Assembly: GCA_965220365.1 (NCBI GenBank)
Contig: OZ244823.1
Coordinates: 3,038,001 to 3,102,000 of the forward strand
DNA from: Bin80 sp965220365
Lineage (GTDB): Bacteria > Bacteroidota > Rhodothermia > Rhodothermales > Bin80
Direction: 5' to 3'
DNA length: 64,000 nt
Under the pieces are notes generated by a model. That model worked only from the letters and a program-made list of their open reading frames with translations, was not told the DNA's origin and did no database searches. Numbering within the stretch: position 1 is the stretch's first letter; every line of letters begins with the position of its first letter. Below, in pieces: positions 1 through 8,133 of this stretch. Made by a program: the position numbers and the translations under genes.

Positions 1-2
1 AT

Positions 3-1904
3 GCAGTGGTCGTAGAAGGGGAGCGCGAAGGAGGTACAATGGTGGCGGCCGGTGTGCAAACAGTCCGGCCAGCCGATGTAGATCTGGTCCCCACTCCAGA
101 TGTCTCCGGGGACCTTGTTTCCTATCTCTCTGCAATGCCGGGAGTCATTTCTATTGGAGATCGAGGAGGTCAGGTATTTATTCGTGGAGGAGAGCCATCT
201 CATAACCTCGCCCTCCTGGATGGGATGTATATCTATCAGCCCTTCCACATACTTGGCTTTTATTCAGCTTTTTCGTCTGACATACTCCGCAATGCGGATA
301 TTCACGCTGGAGCATTCAGTAGCAAGTATTCCGGGCGCATGTCGTCCGTCATTGACGTACATACACGCAACGGCAACCTGCAGGAATCGCGCAGAACCTT
401 TTCTTTTGCTCCCTTTGTCAGCATGGGAATTCTGGAGGGGCCTGTCAAGCGTGGACGTATGTCCTATCTGTTTTCGGGTCGAGCCTCAACCATTGAGCGG
501 GTTGCATCGGGTTACATCAATCAACCGGTCCCGTACACCTTCGGAGACTTCTTTGGGAAAGTCCACTGGACCATCAGCGACAGTCACCAGGCTTCCGTTA
601 GTGCCATTCACACGTATGATCGCGGCACACTTGATACCGCGAACGAAAACAGTGACGAAATCCGCTGGAACAATACGGCGTACGGTGCCCGCTGGCTGGT
701 GGTACCTCCAAACCTGCCAATGCTAGGGGAAGTTCTTTTTTCGGTATCTATCCTGAACATGGAGCGGGGGCCGAGGGATGAACCGGATCGTTCCAGTGCC
801 ATTGAGGGCTTTAATCTCACAGTCAACCTGACCAATTATGGCCAACGTACGAATGTAGACTGGGGATTCTATCTACGTGCCCCAAGACTGGATGCGAGTC
901 TGGGTGGGTTATTTCAGAATCTGGATTTTACCAGTGACAGAATCCTTTCAACCGGTGCCTACTTTGAACCGGAGATCAGTTTTACGCCTAGCCTGAAAGG
1001 ACGTCTAGGATTAATTGCGGAATTTCTCGGAGATCAAGGGTTTCACTTTGAACCACGCATACGTGTGCTCTATGAGCTGGGTCCCCATCAGTTCAGCATC
1101 GCGGGCGGATTCTATCGTCAGGAGATGGTCGGACTGAATGATCGCCGAGATGCAACGAATGTTTTTACAGCATGGACCGGATCTCCAACGGGGAGCCTTC
1201 CAAACTCCATCCACGGCCTGATTGGATACAGTACGTCACTGCGCCCGGGAGTCAATGTATCTGCAGAGTTATTCTACAAGAATTTCTCTAGTCTTTTTGT
1301 CTCTGAATGGACTGCATTCCCCCGGTTCACAACACGCCTGCAGGAGGCATCTGGGCGTGCCATGGGCATCGACTTGAGGATGGAGCTGCGGAAGACGAAT
1401 TTCTATGGCTTTGTCAATTATGGTCTTTCTTCTGTTGAATACAACGCGATGCAGGAGACGCTTCCTGTCTGGTTTGGTTCAAATGAAGTTCGGTACCGGC
1501 CACCACACGACCGCCGACATCAAATCAATGCGCTTCTGAGCTTCACCTGGAAAAAATTTGATTTCAGTGCCCGGTGGAATTTCGGCAGCGGGCTACCCTA
1601 CAGTCAAATTCGCGGATTTGACGGCTTTATTCTCATGGACGGACCCGTAGATGTGGCTGCTGATCTTGGCACAGCTCGGGTTATTTACGATCGCCCCTAC
1701 GAAGGCCTACTGCCAAGTTATCACCGCTTGGATCTATCCATTGATCGCATATTCCAGTACCGTGATGATTCGTTCGTTACAATCCAAGTCGGAGTGATCA
1801 ACGTATATAACAAGAGTAACCTCTTCTCGCTTGATGTCTTTACAGCTGAGCGAAATAATCAGTTACCCATCATTCCGACCGCTGGCATAAAGTTTGAATT
1901 TTGA
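3..1904 (+). CDS. TonB-dependent outer-membrane receptor, 5' end outside window
   Basis: The reading frame is already open at the left edge, so the signal peptide and the N-terminal carboxypeptidase-like domain lie outside the window. What remains is the plug (roughly the first 110 residues, including GDRGGQVFIRGGEPSHN and LLDGMYIYQP) and a long beta-barrel ending in the aromatic-rich tail GIKFEF. It is closely similar along its length to the complete receptor at 12056-14311, which has the same plug motifs and the same barrel landmarks (RRDATN, EWTAFPRFTTRLQ, RWNFGSGLP, YHRLDLSI). This family imports substrates across the outer membrane using TonB energy; the substrate cannot be read from sequence. 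The next gene, a lipoprotein, begins on the last base of the stop codon, so the two are translationally coupled. Confidence 0.9.
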   Translation, partial: AVVVEGEREGGTMVAAGVQTVRPADVDLVPTPDVSGDLVSYLSAMPGVISIGDRGGQVFIRGGEPSHNLALLDGMYIYQPFHILGFYSAFSSDILRNADIHAGAFSSKYSGRMSSVIDVHTRNGNLQESRRTFSFAPFVSMGILEGPVKRGRMSYLFSGRASTIERVASGYINQPVPYTFGDFFGKVHWTISDSHQASVSAIHTYDRGTLDTANENSDEIRWNNTAYGARWLVVPPNLPMLGEVLFSVSILNMERGPRDEPDRSSAIEGFNLTVNLTNYGQRTNVDWGFYLRAPRLDASLGGLFQNLDFTSDRILSTGAYFEPEISFTPSLKGRLGLIAEFLGDQGFHFEPRIRVLYELGPHQFSIAGGFYRQEMVGLNDRRDATNVFTAWTGSPTGSLPNSIHGLIGYSTSLRPGVNVSAELFYKNFSSLFVSEWTAFPRFTTRLQEASGRAMGIDLRMELRKTNFYGFVNYGLSSVEYNAMQETLPVWFGSNEVRYRPPHDRRHQINALLSFTWKKFDFSARWNFGSGLPYSQIRGFDGFILMDGPVDVAADLGTARVIYDRPYEGLLPSYHRLDLSIDRIFQYRDDSFVTIQVGVINVYNKSNLFSLDVFTAERNNQLPIIPTAGIKFEF

Positions 1905-2908
1905 TGTCCCGCATTCATTCCCTGTACACTGGTGCAATCCTGCTGATCATCGTAACTGCCTTGAGCAGCTGTGATCAGTCAATTGACCCCATTATCGGTG
2001 AAGACCGCCCGTTCACGATATGGGGCTATCTAGATGCTCATGCGAAAATCCAACGAGTTCTAGTATTTGCAATCAGAGACCAACTGTTAGTTGATCCTGA
2101 TCATTCTGAACCAATTGATGCAACGGTGACCTCTACCAATCTAACTACGGGAGAGGCACATACATGGGTTCATATTGAGAATACCTGTTGCGGTACGCCC
2201 AGAGACAGTATTGGAGGGTATGTATTTGAAGCTGAATTCAGCGCCGAATATGAAAATCGTTACCGTCTTTCTATCCGGCGCTCCGATGGAGCAGAATCCA
2301 GTGCAGAAGTGACGATTCCGCCCCCTGTTGAGGTGGAACTTACCGACGAACGCAATCGTGCGATCGTCCCCGTTCACATTCATGGAAAACCACCCAACCT
2401 AGTGGATGTAACGGTGACGTACGATGCGATCACTTTGCCCCCTGCAAATCCGTGGCCGCCCGGATCAACCACTCCACCTTCCGTCCACTTACCCGTGGAG
2501 ATACCGTATTCCGGGAAGGAGGAATCTCTTGATGATGGCTGGCGCTATGAGATCAATCTGCGTGAAGATTTTGCCGTTGTCCAGGAGCAGTTTGAGATCA
2601 ATTGCCTCTCTCGTGACCACATTGCACTCCGCCGAATTTATTTCCGGTTCTTAGCAGCTGATGAGCAGTGGGCTCCCCCTAATGATTCATTCGACCCGAA
2701 TCTTCTGATTGAGCCTGGCACGTTTTCAAATGTTGAGAACGGGTATGGATTCTTCGGAGGGGGCTACACGGTCACAACTGCCTGGATCCCAACGGAGGTG
2801 ATCCAGCGCAATATTGGTTATCGTACTGCAGGCCCATGTCCACTCAGTCCCCAAAATATCCCCGAGTGCCAGTTACCTCCCGAGCCCTGCCTGGAACAGG
2901 ACAATTGA
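1904..2908 (+). CDS. DUF4249-like lipoprotein, partner of the TonB receptor
   Basis: This 334-residue protein has a lipoprotein signal (hydrophobic stretch, then LSSC with Cys23). The ATG at 1904 overlaps the receptor stop, and a TTG three bases earlier is less likely. After the signal comes a stretch resembling the start of DUF4249 proteins (PFTIWGYLDAHAK), predicted to be beta-rich. A paralogue with the same order of motifs (TIWGYL/SVFGII, RRSDGA, PPPV, EPG(T/S)FSNVENG(Y/F)G(Y)FG) follows the second receptor at 14314-15201. The pairing suggests an outer-membrane accessory of the receptor, perhaps surface-exposed. The C-terminal about 25 residues are Cys/Pro-rich and have no counterpart in the paralogue. 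The family assignment is by resemblance and moderately secure; the role is inferred from context. Confidence 0.7.
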   Translation: MSRIHSLYTGAILLIIVTALSSCDQSIDPIIGEDRPFTIWGYLDAHAKIQRVLVFAIRDQLLVDPDHSEPIDATVTSTNLTTGEAHTWVHIENTCCGTPRDSIGGYVFEAEFSAEYENRYRLSIRRSDGAESSAEVTIPPPVEVELTDERNRAIVPVHIHGKPPNLVDVTVTYDAITLPPANPWPPGSTTPPSVHLPVEIPYSGKEESLDDGWRYEINLREDFAVVQEQFEINCLSRDHIALRRIYFRFLAADEQWAPPNDSFDPNLLIEPGTFSNVENGYGFFGGGYTVTTAWIPTEVIQRNIGYRTAGPCPLSPQNIPECQLPPEPCLEQDN

Positions 2909-3086
2909 ATTAAGACCACCAAATTCTTCAATTATTCACACATTATTTTCATAATCCACACACAATTTTTCTTTTTTGTTGCATCCTTTTGGTCAAACTA
3001 CGTATAACCCCCTGTTTGAGTCCCAGATGGGTGACTCAAATGTCAAATTAATTTCAACTTATCAAACGTCGAAAGACACTGCGTTA

Positions 3087-3299
3087 ATGCAAGATCGAGA
3101 ACAAGGCACTGTGAAATGGTTCAATGCTGAAAAAGGCTACGGCTTTATTCAGCGAGATAGTGGTGAGAAAGATGTATTCGTTCACTACTCGGAAGTCAAC
3201 AAGGACGGCTATAAGTCCCTGGATGAAGGCCAACGGGTAGAATTTGCCGTGACCCAAGGAGACAAGGGTTTTCAGGCACAAAACGTGGATCCTCTCTAG
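3087..3299 (+). CDS. cold-shock protein (CspA family)
   Basis: A 70-residue single cold-shock domain with both nucleic-acid-binding motifs: RNP1-like KGYGFIQ (residues 17-23) and RNP2-like VFVHYS (30-35). It also has the usual opening GTVKWFN. Such proteins bind single-stranded RNA and DNA and melt secondary structure. The frame is open further upstream, but the family always starts a few residues before GTVKWF, so the ATG at 3087 is preferred. That leaves a 5' untranslated stretch of up to about 180 bases from the preceding gene, as is common for csp genes whose leader controls translation at low temperature. The gene stands alone, convergent with the isomerase gene. Confidence 0.93.
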   Translation: MQDREQGTVKWFNAEKGYGFIQRDSGEKDVFVHYSEVNKDGYKSLDEGQRVEFAVTQGDKGFQAQNVDPL

Positions 3300-3361
3300 G
3301 GATTCACCTCTTCCCCTTTTCCTTGTCACGCATCCGTGCAACAAGGGAATACCAGCTTCGT

Positions 3362-3438
3362 GTGGTAGCAGTGATTACTACCACCCCGTGGTTATTTAGG
3401 AGGTATCCCCCGATCCATATCCATGGACCCGGGGGATA
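3362..3438. terminator. cluster of hairpins between convergent genes
   Basis: Two perfect inverted repeats lie between the csp stop and the end of the oppositely oriented isomerase gene: GTGGTAG (3362-3368) with CTACCAC (3378-3384), and TATCCCCCG (3404-3412) with CGGGGGATA (3430-3438). CCAC/GTGG at 3381-3391 can form an alternative small stem. No clear T-run follows either arm, so a role as a bidirectional terminator or a 3'-end stabiliser is inferred from position. Confidence 0.4.
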
Positions 3439-3542
3439 TGCAAGCCGGGTTTCGTACCACGGTACTGATCCCACTAGCAGAACACTCACTGGTTGACTGT
3501 TCTGAAGTGGTTGCTGGTTTCAGCACCTATGCTTGCCTGAAC

Positions 3543-4472
3543 TCAGCTGAATGCGTTTCGGAGGAGTTCCAGACTCTTGGGGATAGCGGTTTGCTCACTC
3601 TCCTTCCCTTCAAATTCCAACGAGACGTACCCGGTATAATTGTGCCGACGCATTATTTCCGCAATGCGCTGATAGTCTAGGTCCAGTGTATACCACGTTC
3701 CGCCGCCATAGTACGTCTTGGCTTGCATCAAAATGGTATGTGGTGCCAGCATCTCCAGTTTATCATACGGGTCTTCCAAAAAATTCCCCGTATCCAGCGT
3801 GACCTTTAGCCACGGAGAGTCAACCGCTTCAACGATTCTTAGGACTCCTTCGGGGGTGCGTCCAAGGCCCCAGTGGTTTTCCAGCCCGAGGAGTACTCCA
3901 CACTGTCGGGCTTTCGGAATCAACCGTTCGATGGCATCGATGACCCAGCCAAATGCATCTTCATCGGTATACCCTTCCAATGCTGGTTCAATCCCACGAT
4001 TATTCATCAGTGCGGTGAAGGATTCTGATGTTCCCCACCTCCCGGTGTTGAGGCGCATGGTCGGGATTCCAAGCTCATAGCAGAGCTCAATCTGCCGAAT
4101 CGTTTCGTTAATATTATGCTGCCGCTCGTCTGCATCTGGAGACACAAACCCTTGGTGCGTGGAGAATCCCATCAGATCCAGGCCATTAACAAAAGCCCGG
4201 CGCTTCAGTCCCTGTAAATAATCAGGCTCCTCAGAGGCCATCTGTATGTGAAGCAATTCTATCCCGTCGAACCCCATGGCTGCTGCCTGATCAATGCATG
4301 TCTCGATGGGATAATCCTCCTTCGGGCCACTAAATCGCCAAAACGAGTACGTCGATACCCCGATTGGATTTGGCCGCTTGGCTTTAACAGGATTGGATGC
4401 CGTTACGGGGACCGCAGTCAGCCCCGTCGCGGCGATTGCCGCGGTTTGTAAAAATTTGCGCCGGTTCGTCAT
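3543..4472 (-). CDS. Tat-exported sugar isomerase/epimerase-like TIM barrel
   Basis: A 309-residue protein of the xylose-isomerase-like TIM-barrel superfamily (AP_endonuc_2 fold). The N-terminus is a Tat-type signal (NRRKFLQTAAIAATG), so the product is predicted to be periplasmic. Typical superfamily landmarks are GVSTYSFWRF near residue 38, GFDGIELLH, LGLENHWG with the metal-binding glutamate, VTLDTGNFLED, and YVSLEFEGKE near the C-terminus. Enzymes of this fold isomerise or epimerise sugars and 3-keto sugars. Nearby AGE epimerase, symporter and DUF1080 genes support sugar processing. It is transcribed divergently from the AGE gene with only about 80 bp between the starts. The substrate is unknown. 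Confidence 0.82.
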   Translation of the reverse strand: MTNRRKFLQTAAIAATGLTAVPVTASNPVKAKRPNPIGVSTYSFWRFSGPKEDYPIETCIDQAAAMGFDGIELLHIQMASEEPDYLQGLKRRAFVNGLDLMGFSTHQGFVSPDADERQHNINETIRQIELCYELGIPTMRLNTGRWGTSESFTALMNNRGIEPALEGYTDEDAFGWVIDAIERLIPKARQCGVLLGLENHWGLGRTPEGVLRIVEAVDSPWLKVTLDTGNFLEDPYDKLEMLAPHTILMQAKTYYGGGTWYTLDLDYQRIAEIMRRHNYTGYVSLEFEGKESEQTAIPKSLELLRNAFS

Positions 4473-4549
4473 GATTCGTTCGGAAATATGGTTACGCCAG
4501 TTAAGATCGCTAAATTAGGCAATTGATTGATCATTTCATATTCCGGCTT

Positions 4550-5716
4550 ATGACCAAGCAAGAAAGAGAGCACTTGCGGCTGCGCTATGAACAGGAACTG
4601 TTTGAGCGCGTGCTTCCGTTTTGGGAGCAACATTCTCCTGATCCAGTCCACGGAGGACACTTCAATAACCTGGATCGGGACGGTAGCGTTTACGATACCA
4701 CAAAGCATATCTGGTTACAGGCACGGCAAGTCTGGATGTTCAGTAAGTTGTATCGCCTCGTCGAAGCGCGTCAATCCTGGCTTTCCATCGCTGAAAGTGG
4801 CATAAATTTTTTGATCAACCATGCCCTGCGACCAGATGGACGGGTATATTTTTCGCTTGCCCGTGATGGTCAACCCATTTATCAGCAGCGCAAAATATTT
4901 ACCGAATGCTTCTACGCTATGGCTTTGTCAGAGTATGGTCGTGCGATTGACCATACGGCATACATCAAAGAAGCAGCACTTATGGTGGAACGAATTTGGG
5001 ATTGGGCCTACGATTGGTCCAAGGTTGGCCGCCCTGCCCTTTCAGGTGCAAAACCCGCCCAAATGCTCGCGGTGCCCATGATGCTGCTTAACCTGATTGA
5101 TGAAGTCATGGTTGATGCGGACTGTTCTTCTGAAATCAATGACTGCTTCAAACGCATCCGACTGCATGTGCATGATCATCATGCTTTCGAATTTGTAGCT
5201 CCAGATGGCAGCCTCTTGGACGGCCCTGACGGGCGCCTGATGAATCCCGGACATGTGATTGAGGCAGGATGGTTTCTCCAACATATCGCCACGAAGGTTC
5301 AAGAACCAGACATGATTGAGCTCTCCCGAAATATGATCCGAAATACCCAGGCTTTCGGATGGGACGAACAGCACGGAGGACTCTACTATTTTGTGGATGC
5401 AGGGGGATTCAGTCCGGTTCAGCTGGAATGGTCTATGAAACTCTGGTGGCCGCACTCCGAAGCCCTCTATGCGCACCTGCTCAACTATGCACATACAGGC
5501 GATCCCAATGACCTTACATCCTTTCGGAAGATTGACAACTATATCTCTGATCACTTTATTGACCTAAAATATGGCGAATGGTATGGGTACTGTAACCGGA
5601 AAGGTCAAGTGACTCACCGCTTTAAGGGGGGACCGTATAAAGGTTGCTTCCATGTGCCACGTGCACTATGGCTCTGTTGGCAACTCCTCCAGCAATGGCC
5701 AATGAGCTCAGATTAA
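4550..5716 (+). CDS. AGE-family sugar 2-epimerase/isomerase
   Basis: A 388-residue (alpha/alpha)6-barrel protein of the N-acylglucosamine 2-epimerase/cellobiose epimerase/mannose isomerase superfamily. Family motifs are in order: GGHFNNLDRDG near residue 35, KHIWLQARQVWMFSKLY, RKIFTECFYAMALSEY, NPGHVIEAGWFL with a catalytic-type histidine, KLWWPHSEAL with a second, and GGPYKGCFHVPRALW with a third. The three histidines expected for proton abstraction and donation are therefore present. The ATG at 4550 is chosen because homologues begin close to this point; a TTG at 4523 would add nine residues. Members interconvert C2 epimers or aldose/ketose pairs in the cytoplasm. The symporter immediately downstream probably imports the substrate. 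Confidence 0.9.
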   Translation: MTKQEREHLRLRYEQELFERVLPFWEQHSPDPVHGGHFNNLDRDGSVYDTTKHIWLQARQVWMFSKLYRLVEARQSWLSIAESGINFLINHALRPDGRVYFSLARDGQPIYQQRKIFTECFYAMALSEYGRAIDHTAYIKEAALMVERIWDWAYDWSKVGRPALSGAKPAQMLAVPMMLLNLIDEVMVDADCSSEINDCFKRIRLHVHDHHAFEFVAPDGSLLDGPDGRLMNPGHVIEAGWFLQHIATKVQEPDMIELSRNMIRNTQAFGWDEQHGGLYYFVDAGGFSPVQLEWSMKLWWPHSEALYAHLLNYAHTGDPNDLTSFRKIDNYISDHFIDLKYGEWYGYCNRKGQVTHRFKGGPYKGCFHVPRALWLCWQLLQQWPMSSD

Positions 5717-5763
5717 CGCTGATTTCCTTATTCTTATAGGCGCTCTATGATCAGCGATTATTG

Positions 5764-7404
5764 ATGACCGTCACGTTTACGTTTATGGATTGGCTTTGGG
5801 TCGGGCTGTTTCTGCTCTTGATGGTCGGCAGTGGCATCCTGTTCTATCGACTGGGCAAGCGCTCAGAGTCCGACTTTTTTCTGGCTGGACGGGGCTTACC
5901 CTGGTGGCTGCCGGCCAGTAGCGTATATGCAACGCACACTGCCACAGATACACCCATGTGGATCACGGGAGTGATCTACAAAAATGGGATGGTTGGAATC
6001 TGGTACACGTTTTTTTGCGGCTGGGCCGCTATCAGCGCATTTGTATCGACCCGGATATTCCGCCGCTCGCTGGCTTATACTCAGGCAGAATGGAATGTGG
6101 TACGATTCAAAGGCCTGGGCAGTGAACTCCTGCGCGGCTGGATGGCTGGATGGCAGTTTTTTATGAATATGTTCGTCCTGGGCTGGGTTGGAATTGCCAT
6201 GGGACGTGTGTGTGAATACCTGTTTGCATGGCCAACCTGGATTGGTCTGATCGTATTCTCACTGGTGTGTGCCATCTACGTTCTGGCATCTGGATACTGG
6301 GGAGTCGTCATGGCGGATTTTCAGCAAGGAATCATTGCATTCTTGGTCATCATTATCGTTTCGGTATGGGGAATCCATACAGCAGGCGGCCCAAATGGTA
6401 TTCTTGAGAAGCTTGAAGTCCTTGGAGAATTAGACCGCATCAACCCGTTTGCCTTTACAGGATGGTGGTCTGGAGATTTTCCAATTGCCTGGTTTATTAC
6501 CATGATGCTTATTGCTTTCCTGGGTGGCTTTGGTATGGGAACAACCATTGACTGGTATGTGGAAGCGCAGCGCATTCAATCCGCGAAAACTGTACGGGAT
6601 GCGAGCTACAGTATATGGTGGGGCACCATCCTCGGCCTAGTCCGAAATTCCGTATGGGCAGTTGCCATCCTGGCCTTTTTCGTCCTCTTTCCGGGAATCA
6701 CAGAACAGAGTGAATATGAGATGGGCTGGTTTCGTCTCGGATTCGACTACCTGCCCGCAGGGATGCTAGGATTCTTCTTCGCAGCCATTCTGGCAATCCA
6801 CCTATCTACAATCTCATCGCACCTCAATCTCGGTGCTCTCTATGCTACACGTGATCTCTATCAACATTACGTCAATCCCAAAGCGAGCCAACAACGTCTC
6901 GTCCAGGTGGGCAGAATATCCACCGGAATCCTGCTGCTCGGATCTTTTTTCTACGGCCTGATCATGGAGGACATTACCTCCTGGCTCATTTTTGCACTGT
7001 GGATCATGGCGGCAGGGATCTGGCTCCCAAACATCCTGCAAGTCGTATGGTGGCGCTTCAATGCCTGGGGATACCTGTCATCCTGGATTGCGAATCTGGG
7101 ATTCAGTTGGCTGGTTGTATGGATTCTACCGGAGTTGAACCTGATCCCACATCTGTTGGATTATCAGCAGTTCTGGATTCTAATGATTCTCGGTGCAATG
7201 GTATATTTTCCGGTAACCCTTCTTACAAAGTCCGAGCCCATGGATCACCTTGTCCATTACTATGTGATGTCACGTCCCATTGGCTGGTGGGGGCCTGTAC
7301 GAAAGGAGGCAATGCGCCGCGGCCTGATTATGGCCAACGGTGAAACGGCTCCTGGTGCTGAAGAAGCTAGCCGTCCCGCCGACACTTACCCTGATAGCTC
7401 ATGA
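5764..7404 (+). CDS. sodium:solute symporter (SSS family)
   Basis: A 546-residue polytopic membrane protein with about 13 predicted transmembrane helices. The hallmark FFLAGRGLPWWLPASSVYATHTATDTP near residues 40-65 corresponds to the first core helices and sodium site of the SSS family. The family couples sodium influx to uptake of sugars, carboxylates or amino acids. The gene follows the AGE epimerase by 47 bp and is followed by overlapping genes for small membrane proteins, so the group is most likely one operon for sugar uptake and conversion. The ATG at 5764 is preferred over the adjacent TTG at 5761. Confidence 0.92.
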   Translation: MTVTFTFMDWLWVGLFLLLMVGSGILFYRLGKRSESDFFLAGRGLPWWLPASSVYATHTATDTPMWITGVIYKNGMVGIWYTFFCGWAAISAFVSTRIFRRSLAYTQAEWNVVRFKGLGSELLRGWMAGWQFFMNMFVLGWVGIAMGRVCEYLFAWPTWIGLIVFSLVCAIYVLASGYWGVVMADFQQGIIAFLVIIIVSVWGIHTAGGPNGILEKLEVLGELDRINPFAFTGWWSGDFPIAWFITMMLIAFLGGFGMGTTIDWYVEAQRIQSAKTVRDASYSIWWGTILGLVRNSVWAVAILAFFVLFPGITEQSEYEMGWFRLGFDYLPAGMLGFFFAAILAIHLSTISSHLNLGALYATRDLYQHYVNPKASQQRLVQVGRISTGILLLGSFFYGLIMEDITSWLIFALWIMAAGIWLPNILQVVWWRFNAWGYLSSWIANLGFSWLVVWILPELNLIPHLLDYQQFWILMILGAMVYFPVTLLTKSEPMDHLVHYYVMSRPIGWWGPVRKEAMRRGLIMANGETAPGAEEASRPADTYPDSS

Positions 7405-7703
7405 TTCGTCGAAAATGGTCGGCCAATGAAGCCGACGAGTGGACTAAAGAGGATTGGATAGCCATTGTTCTCTCCCCTTTATGCTATGTACTGGTTACGA
7501 TCGGTGCAGCATTATCAATCCTGCTGCAGATGTCCGGGTATATTATGCTGGCCATCGGGATTGTATTGACTGTGCTTCTGCACCTTGTGATTGATCCAAA
7601 GCTCAAAGCCATTTCCAAAGAGTACGAAACAAAGCAGCAGGGCTATCTGCAAGAGTTGGAAGCGAAAGTTCGATGGGAGTCAATTGACGAAAACGCATCA
7701 TGA
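7401..7703 (+). CDS. small two-helix membrane protein downstream of symporter
   Basis: A 100-residue protein whose ATG overlaps the symporter stop (ATGA), so it is translationally coupled. It has a hydrophilic acidic start (ANEADEWTKEDW), two predicted transmembrane helices (about residues 24-45 and 47-66) and a charged, possibly coiled C-terminal tail. I do not recognise the family. Position and topology suggest a symporter accessory subunit, as small membrane proteins accompany several SSS transporters. Confidence 0.7.
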   Translation: MIRRKWSANEADEWTKEDWIAIVLSPLCYVLVTIGAALSILLQMSGYIMLAIGIVLTVLLHLVIDPKLKAISKEYETKQQGYLQELEAKVRWESIDENAS

Positions 7704-7825
7704 ACCAAGCATTAGCTACAGTCATTGGCATGACGATCGCATATGCGGCGTCTTTCCTGGGGCTTATACTGGCCTATCGTGCCTGGCGTAAACACAATCA
7801 AAGCGAGAGCGATGGAAGAGTTTAA
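7700..7825 (+). CDS. 41-residue single-span membrane peptide
   Basis: This short frame starts at an ATG overlapping the preceding stop by four bases and encodes one hydrophobic helix (about residues 5-27), followed by a basic turn (AYRAWRKHNQ) and a polar tail. Tight coupling on both sides argues for a real gene although it is too short for homology. It is predicted to sit in the inner membrane with the tail in the cytoplasm. Function unknown; possibly part of the symporter complex. Confidence 0.5.
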   Translation: MNQALATVIGMTIAYAASFLGLILAYRAWRKHNQSESDGRV

Positions 7826-7919
7826 TTTTCTATGGGGCATTGTAGTGCCTGCGACTATTTTTCTCATTGCCTTTCTATCCACCTGGCTCCTCTACCGACA
7901 CTTCACCGCGAAAGAGTAA
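7812..7919 (+). CDS. 35-residue single-span membrane peptide
   Basis: A third small frame starting inside the end of the previous one (14-base overlap). It encodes a short acidic start (MEEFNFLWG), a hydrophobic span from about residue 9 to 27 and a basic end (LYRHFTAKE). The overlaps 7401/7404, 7700/7703 and 7812/7825 form an unbroken chain with the symporter. Length and composition resemble the tiny single-helix subunits found with membrane transport or respiratory complexes. No family recognised. Confidence 0.5.
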   Translation: MEEFNFLWGIVVPATIFLIAFLSTWLLYRHFTAKE

Positions 7920-8133
7920 TGTGGTTGAGGCAACCGTTGTTCCGTCTGATTTCAGTCTTACATTCCCTTCACCGGAGAGTCTCATATCAATTTGATGCAG
8001 TTTGTGGATTGTACGTAGATGGATCTCTTTTTCAACTTGATCGAGTGATTTCCAGAGGCATTTCAGAAAGCATCTCTAATACAATATTGGCCCCTCCATG
8101 AACCATTGTGGAATTCTATTGAGAACTACCTTC

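Noticed and set aside
3300..3542. tRNA-like hairpins after the cold-shock gene
   Set aside because: Stems exist but there is no T-loop GTTCGA-type sequence nor acceptor pairing.
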